In this document: piece by piece, positions 60,769 through 64,000 of the stretch
Position numbering within the stretch: position 1 is the first letter of the stretch
Layout: each line of letters begins with the position of its first letter
Assembly: GCA_910591455.2 (NCBI GenBank)
Contig: OU342817.1
Span: 14,581,915-14,645,914, forward strand
DNA length: 64,000 bases
Reading direction: 5' to 3'
Origin: Pholis gunnellus
Taxonomy: Eukaryota; Chordata; Actinopteri; Perciformes; Pholidae
Position numbers and translations under genes: made by a program
The notes under the pieces: generated by a model
Seen by the model: only the letters and a program-made list of their open reading frames with translations
Told to the model about the DNA's origin: nothing
Databases searched by the model: none

Positions 60769-61739
60769 TGACACACTTTAATAACACTGCGTGCTCCAGT
60801 GTGAGTGTGTATTCCTGGTGTGTGGGGTCATTTCCTCTCTGTCTGCCTCTGAATCACACCGAAGGAAACAAAAGACATAAAAGGAATCTATGGGCAAAAA
60901 GGTACAGCTTTCTGAGACAAAAGAGCTCAACATAACAACACGATACAATGTAACATTTAAAGCTCAAAACCCATTAAACTTGTGATCAAACATCTGCAGT
61001 TTTCCAGTGGCTGTGGTTGGTGCAGCGTTCCCAGGCCACGGCTCCGGGTGATGAAAAGAGATATTTAAAGCAACAGGCCGATGTTAACCCACATCAACGT
61101 CTACTTTATAACAAGCTAGTCACGACTATTACATTGACACTACTTTTGTCAGAATGTTTATAAAGCTGATTAATGGAACTCAAAATGTGGTAAATAATAT
61201 CATCATTTGTGTGAAGATATTGTGTTTCTTGTTAGAAATGGTTAGTTACGGTAAACTCTTTGAAAATCACTCAGAAACGATCAGAAAGACACAAGCTTTC
61301 TTTTCCAGATAACGGCAGTTCGCACTTGAAAGTGTTTTAATCGGACAACCTTTAAGCTTCGAGGTTAAATCCTTTAAAAAAAAAACATTTAAAGAACCGC
61401 AGGATACAACAGCACGGAGGGCAGGCTTTTCTAGAGTTCATAAAAATCTGCCTCGTCAAGTAGAAACCCTCTCCTTTGTGTTGGCCATCAAAGAGGAAAC
61501 AGACAGGAAGTAGCTGCCACAGGAAGTCCAGGCACGGAGAAGACTGCTCCCCTGGAGACCCCCGAGATCACAGCTCAGCACACACAACGTCACGGTCAGC
61601 AGTGTTTATCTCTGCTGGATAAACTAAAACTAAAAACATGGCCAACAGGTAATGATTTCTGATTCATTTCTTTTTACAGGGATTAGACTATTATTTCATT
61701 AGCTTTGGTTCACAGGTAAATAAAACAATACTTTAAATA

Positions 61740-62250
61740 CTTTAAACCTGCTATAACAGATTTGTTGGCCATTTAGATGCAGCAAAAACCAGCTGTGAAT
61801 GCAACGCTGACAAATTATACGATATAAAAATATAACATGGTGGACTTATGGAGCAACATTATCATGTAAGTCCAACATTGGCTCTCTTTTTGCTGTTTTT
61901 GGTCTCTACCAACTCCTGAGGGAAATATCTGTCTCTTTAGCCGCTAAATGCTCCTCTATGTTCACCGACGAGCTGCGAAACCGTGTCAATCTGACGTCTG
62001 GTGCTGGTCAGATCACACACAGTCGGTTTTCACAACTTTAACTGAAAACAGCTGGCTGCTACGTCCAAAAAACGACTCCATGAGAGCGGTGAGAGTGAAC
62101 TCCTTTCTACTATCTGAGCTGCAGGATGGACGCCTATGTAAACGATCCATCGTAGCGCTTTGCTACATGATAGCTGGTGGCAAATGTATCCATGTAATGG
62201 ACACTCCAATATATTTCCTACACAAAAATTGGTCGCCTGAGATAGCTTCT
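61740..62250. repeat. Interspersed repeat of percomorph type
   Basis: GGTCTCTACCAACTCCTGAG, ATATCTGTCTCTTTAGCCGC and TAAATGCTCC, then CATGAGAGCGGTGAGAGTGA, follow the order of a repeat I recall from percomorph genomes. No open coding frame. Confidence 0.5.
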
Positions 62251-62569
62251 TAATCCAAAGCAGCGCAACATAATTATGAAACACGGCAAAAGTCATGAGT
62301 CATGTGCTGCAGCTAATAATGTGATATCACCCTTTGGTGAACACTCACCTTCAGATTTGGATGAATATTCAAAGTACAACCTCATGTCGCCGTTGAGTGC
62401 AGTTACATTGAACCAGTGCCGAGGTAAACAAATGCCAGATAGCGACCAGTAACGTTGATTCACTCAAACGTGTGTTGTGCTTAGTGTTACTTAACTTGGA
62501 TGTTTGAGCTTCCCTGTGAAGACTGATGCATGTGCAGAGTTTAAACCTGGATCTGCTGAAGCACAAAGC

Positions 62570-62572
<3 letters not shown>

Positions 62573-62621
<49 letters not shown>
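62573..62621. repeat. (CA)n microsatellite
   Basis: 49 nt of CA in the camsap2 first intron or upstream region. Confidence 0.95.
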
Positions 62622-62625
<4 letters not shown>

Positions 62626-64000
62626 AGAGCGGGCTATTCAGTGAAGAAGGAGGCATCTTGTGTCCCACAGTTAAACTTTTGACCTGCGTGTTCATAGATT
62701 GTGGATTTTATAATAACAGAGAGGGAGTAGATGTGATTCTAACAACAATGTTCAAACAGTTAATTGATCTTTTTTGTGGTAAAAGGCACGAGTAAAGATT
62801 CAAGGCAGAGTAGTTTTATGGGTCTTAAAACATGTCTGGTGGGGTTCTTTAACAACACTTGAAGACTAGCACTCAGGCCCTGCTGTTAAAATCCGAGGCG
62901 ACCCTTGTTGAGGCCAACATGGAGATGCATCAGTGTGGAGACAGTAAAGCTGTGCTCAGACAGTTAACACACACAAACCTCCACATGCACACATGTGTTT
63001 TGTGTCAGTACTATCAGTGCACATCTGTACAAAGCATCTTATTAAAAGCCATTTGTTGTCTTTGTCTTTCTTTTGATTTTTAACTTTGGGGTTTGTTCAC
63101 TGAATTGTGCTCGTTTTCATAAATGGTCCTCTCTGTCTCTTCCTTGTCTCACTGGACAATGCAAGTGCCATATGCATATTTTACTCCCTTGCTTCCTACA
63201 GCAATGGTCAGCACAACCGTGCTTACACAAATCCACCTCTCTGAACCTTCAGTCCAAACTTACATCTGAGCGCCACCAGATTCAAACCATCCGTCCAAAC
63301 TAGGCCACACAAGGCTCTGAGGCCTGGTTGTGAAGTGGGCCACAGTTTGTCGGCGGTGCCGGGAGCTGAAAGTGTGTCACTAGAGGGAAGGGGGAAAAAA
63401 ACAAGGACGAGCAGGTCGTGTTGAACCAAGACCTGCTGATGTCACCTTGTGTGTCTCCCCAACATGCCATGCTCTCTGAGAGTGAGTCACATGCAGCTAT
63501 ATGGAGCCCACTGATGGATCAATGAGGTGCGATTCAGAGGTCTCTCTTTTGATCCGTCCCTTTCTAGGTTTGTCTGTCTGTGCGGCGGGCGGATCACTCT
63601 GAGACTCGAGAGTGCTGTACACGGAGGAGCAGCCGGTAAAAGCATTCATTAGGAGCTGGAGTAAACCTCGGGCCTGAGAGCAGGCTGGACGTACTCTGTG
63701 TTTTTAAAGGGGGAGGCAGCAGACGGGCCAGAGCTCGGATACATGTAGTCACGTATGAGGAGTAATTACTGACGCACGCGTGAAAACATCACCGGCATTA
63801 CTGTGAAGACCAGCAACAACACAACAGTGCACTGTAAGCCGTTATGTGAAGCTTTGATACTGTGCTTAGAAAAGAAGGAATTAGTCAATTATTCAATTAC
63901 CTCATCGACAGAAACTTAGCTGGCAACTTTTCCAGTCCAGCTTTGACGTTGAGTTTTATATGATAACTGGATATCTATTGGTTTTTGGACTTCTGGTCAG

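Larger units (their letters stand above)
59998..64000 (-). other. camsap2: First intron / upstream region of camsap2
   Basis: I searched the minus strand for the conserved first exon (MRKTFIVPAIKPFDHYDF-like) and found none. It contains (CA)n at about 60209-60240 and 62573-62621, (GT)n at about 60739-60768, and an interspersed repeat at 61740-62250. Confidence 0.6.

Overview
The window is from a teleost fish, most likely a percomorph. The intron-exon structure is vertebrate, long (CA)n microsatellites are abundant, and several intronic or intergenic stretches look like interspersed repeats I associate with percomorph genomes (MITE-like elements, a TA-flanked Tc1/mariner-type element, a LINE tail). 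Gene names come from matching spliced translations to remembered vertebrate proteins; no database search was possible.

Four protein-coding genes fill the window. (1) akna, minus strand, stop at 1629 and start at 11029, 21 coding exons, about 1,370 residues. (2) gpsm2 (LGN), plus strand, 15404-21322, 14 coding exons, 658 residues. (3) wdr47 (nemitin), minus strand, 32111 down to 23406, 16 coding exons, 913 residues. (4) camsap2, minus strand, from 59997 down to 36702, about 1,471 residues visible; only the first coding exon is missing, beyond the right edge. Every exon junction given here was checked for GT-AG (once GC-AG) and reading-frame phase, and all four reading frames close without a break.

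Layout: 1-1.4 kb downstream flank; 1.4-12.1 kb akna; 12.1-12.6 kb a head-to-head promoter region with CRE-like, CCAAT and GC boxes; 12.6-22 kb gpsm2; 22-33.7 kb wdr47, convergent with gpsm2; 33.7-36.4 kb a repeat-bearing spacer; 36.4-64 kb camsap2, whose introns carry most of the microsatellites, a LINE remnant, an alternative 33-nt exon and a candidate 15-nt microexon.

All four products act on microtubule organisation: AKNA at the centrosome, LGN in spindle orientation, WDR47 as a CAMSAP partner, and CAMSAP2 at microtubule minus ends. In human, AKNAD1-GPSM2-CLCC1-WDR47 lie together at 1p13.3 while CAMSAP2 is at 1q32. Here no clcc1 is seen between gpsm2 and wdr47, and camsap2 sits directly upstream of wdr47. 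No bacterial, viral or CRISPR content was seen.
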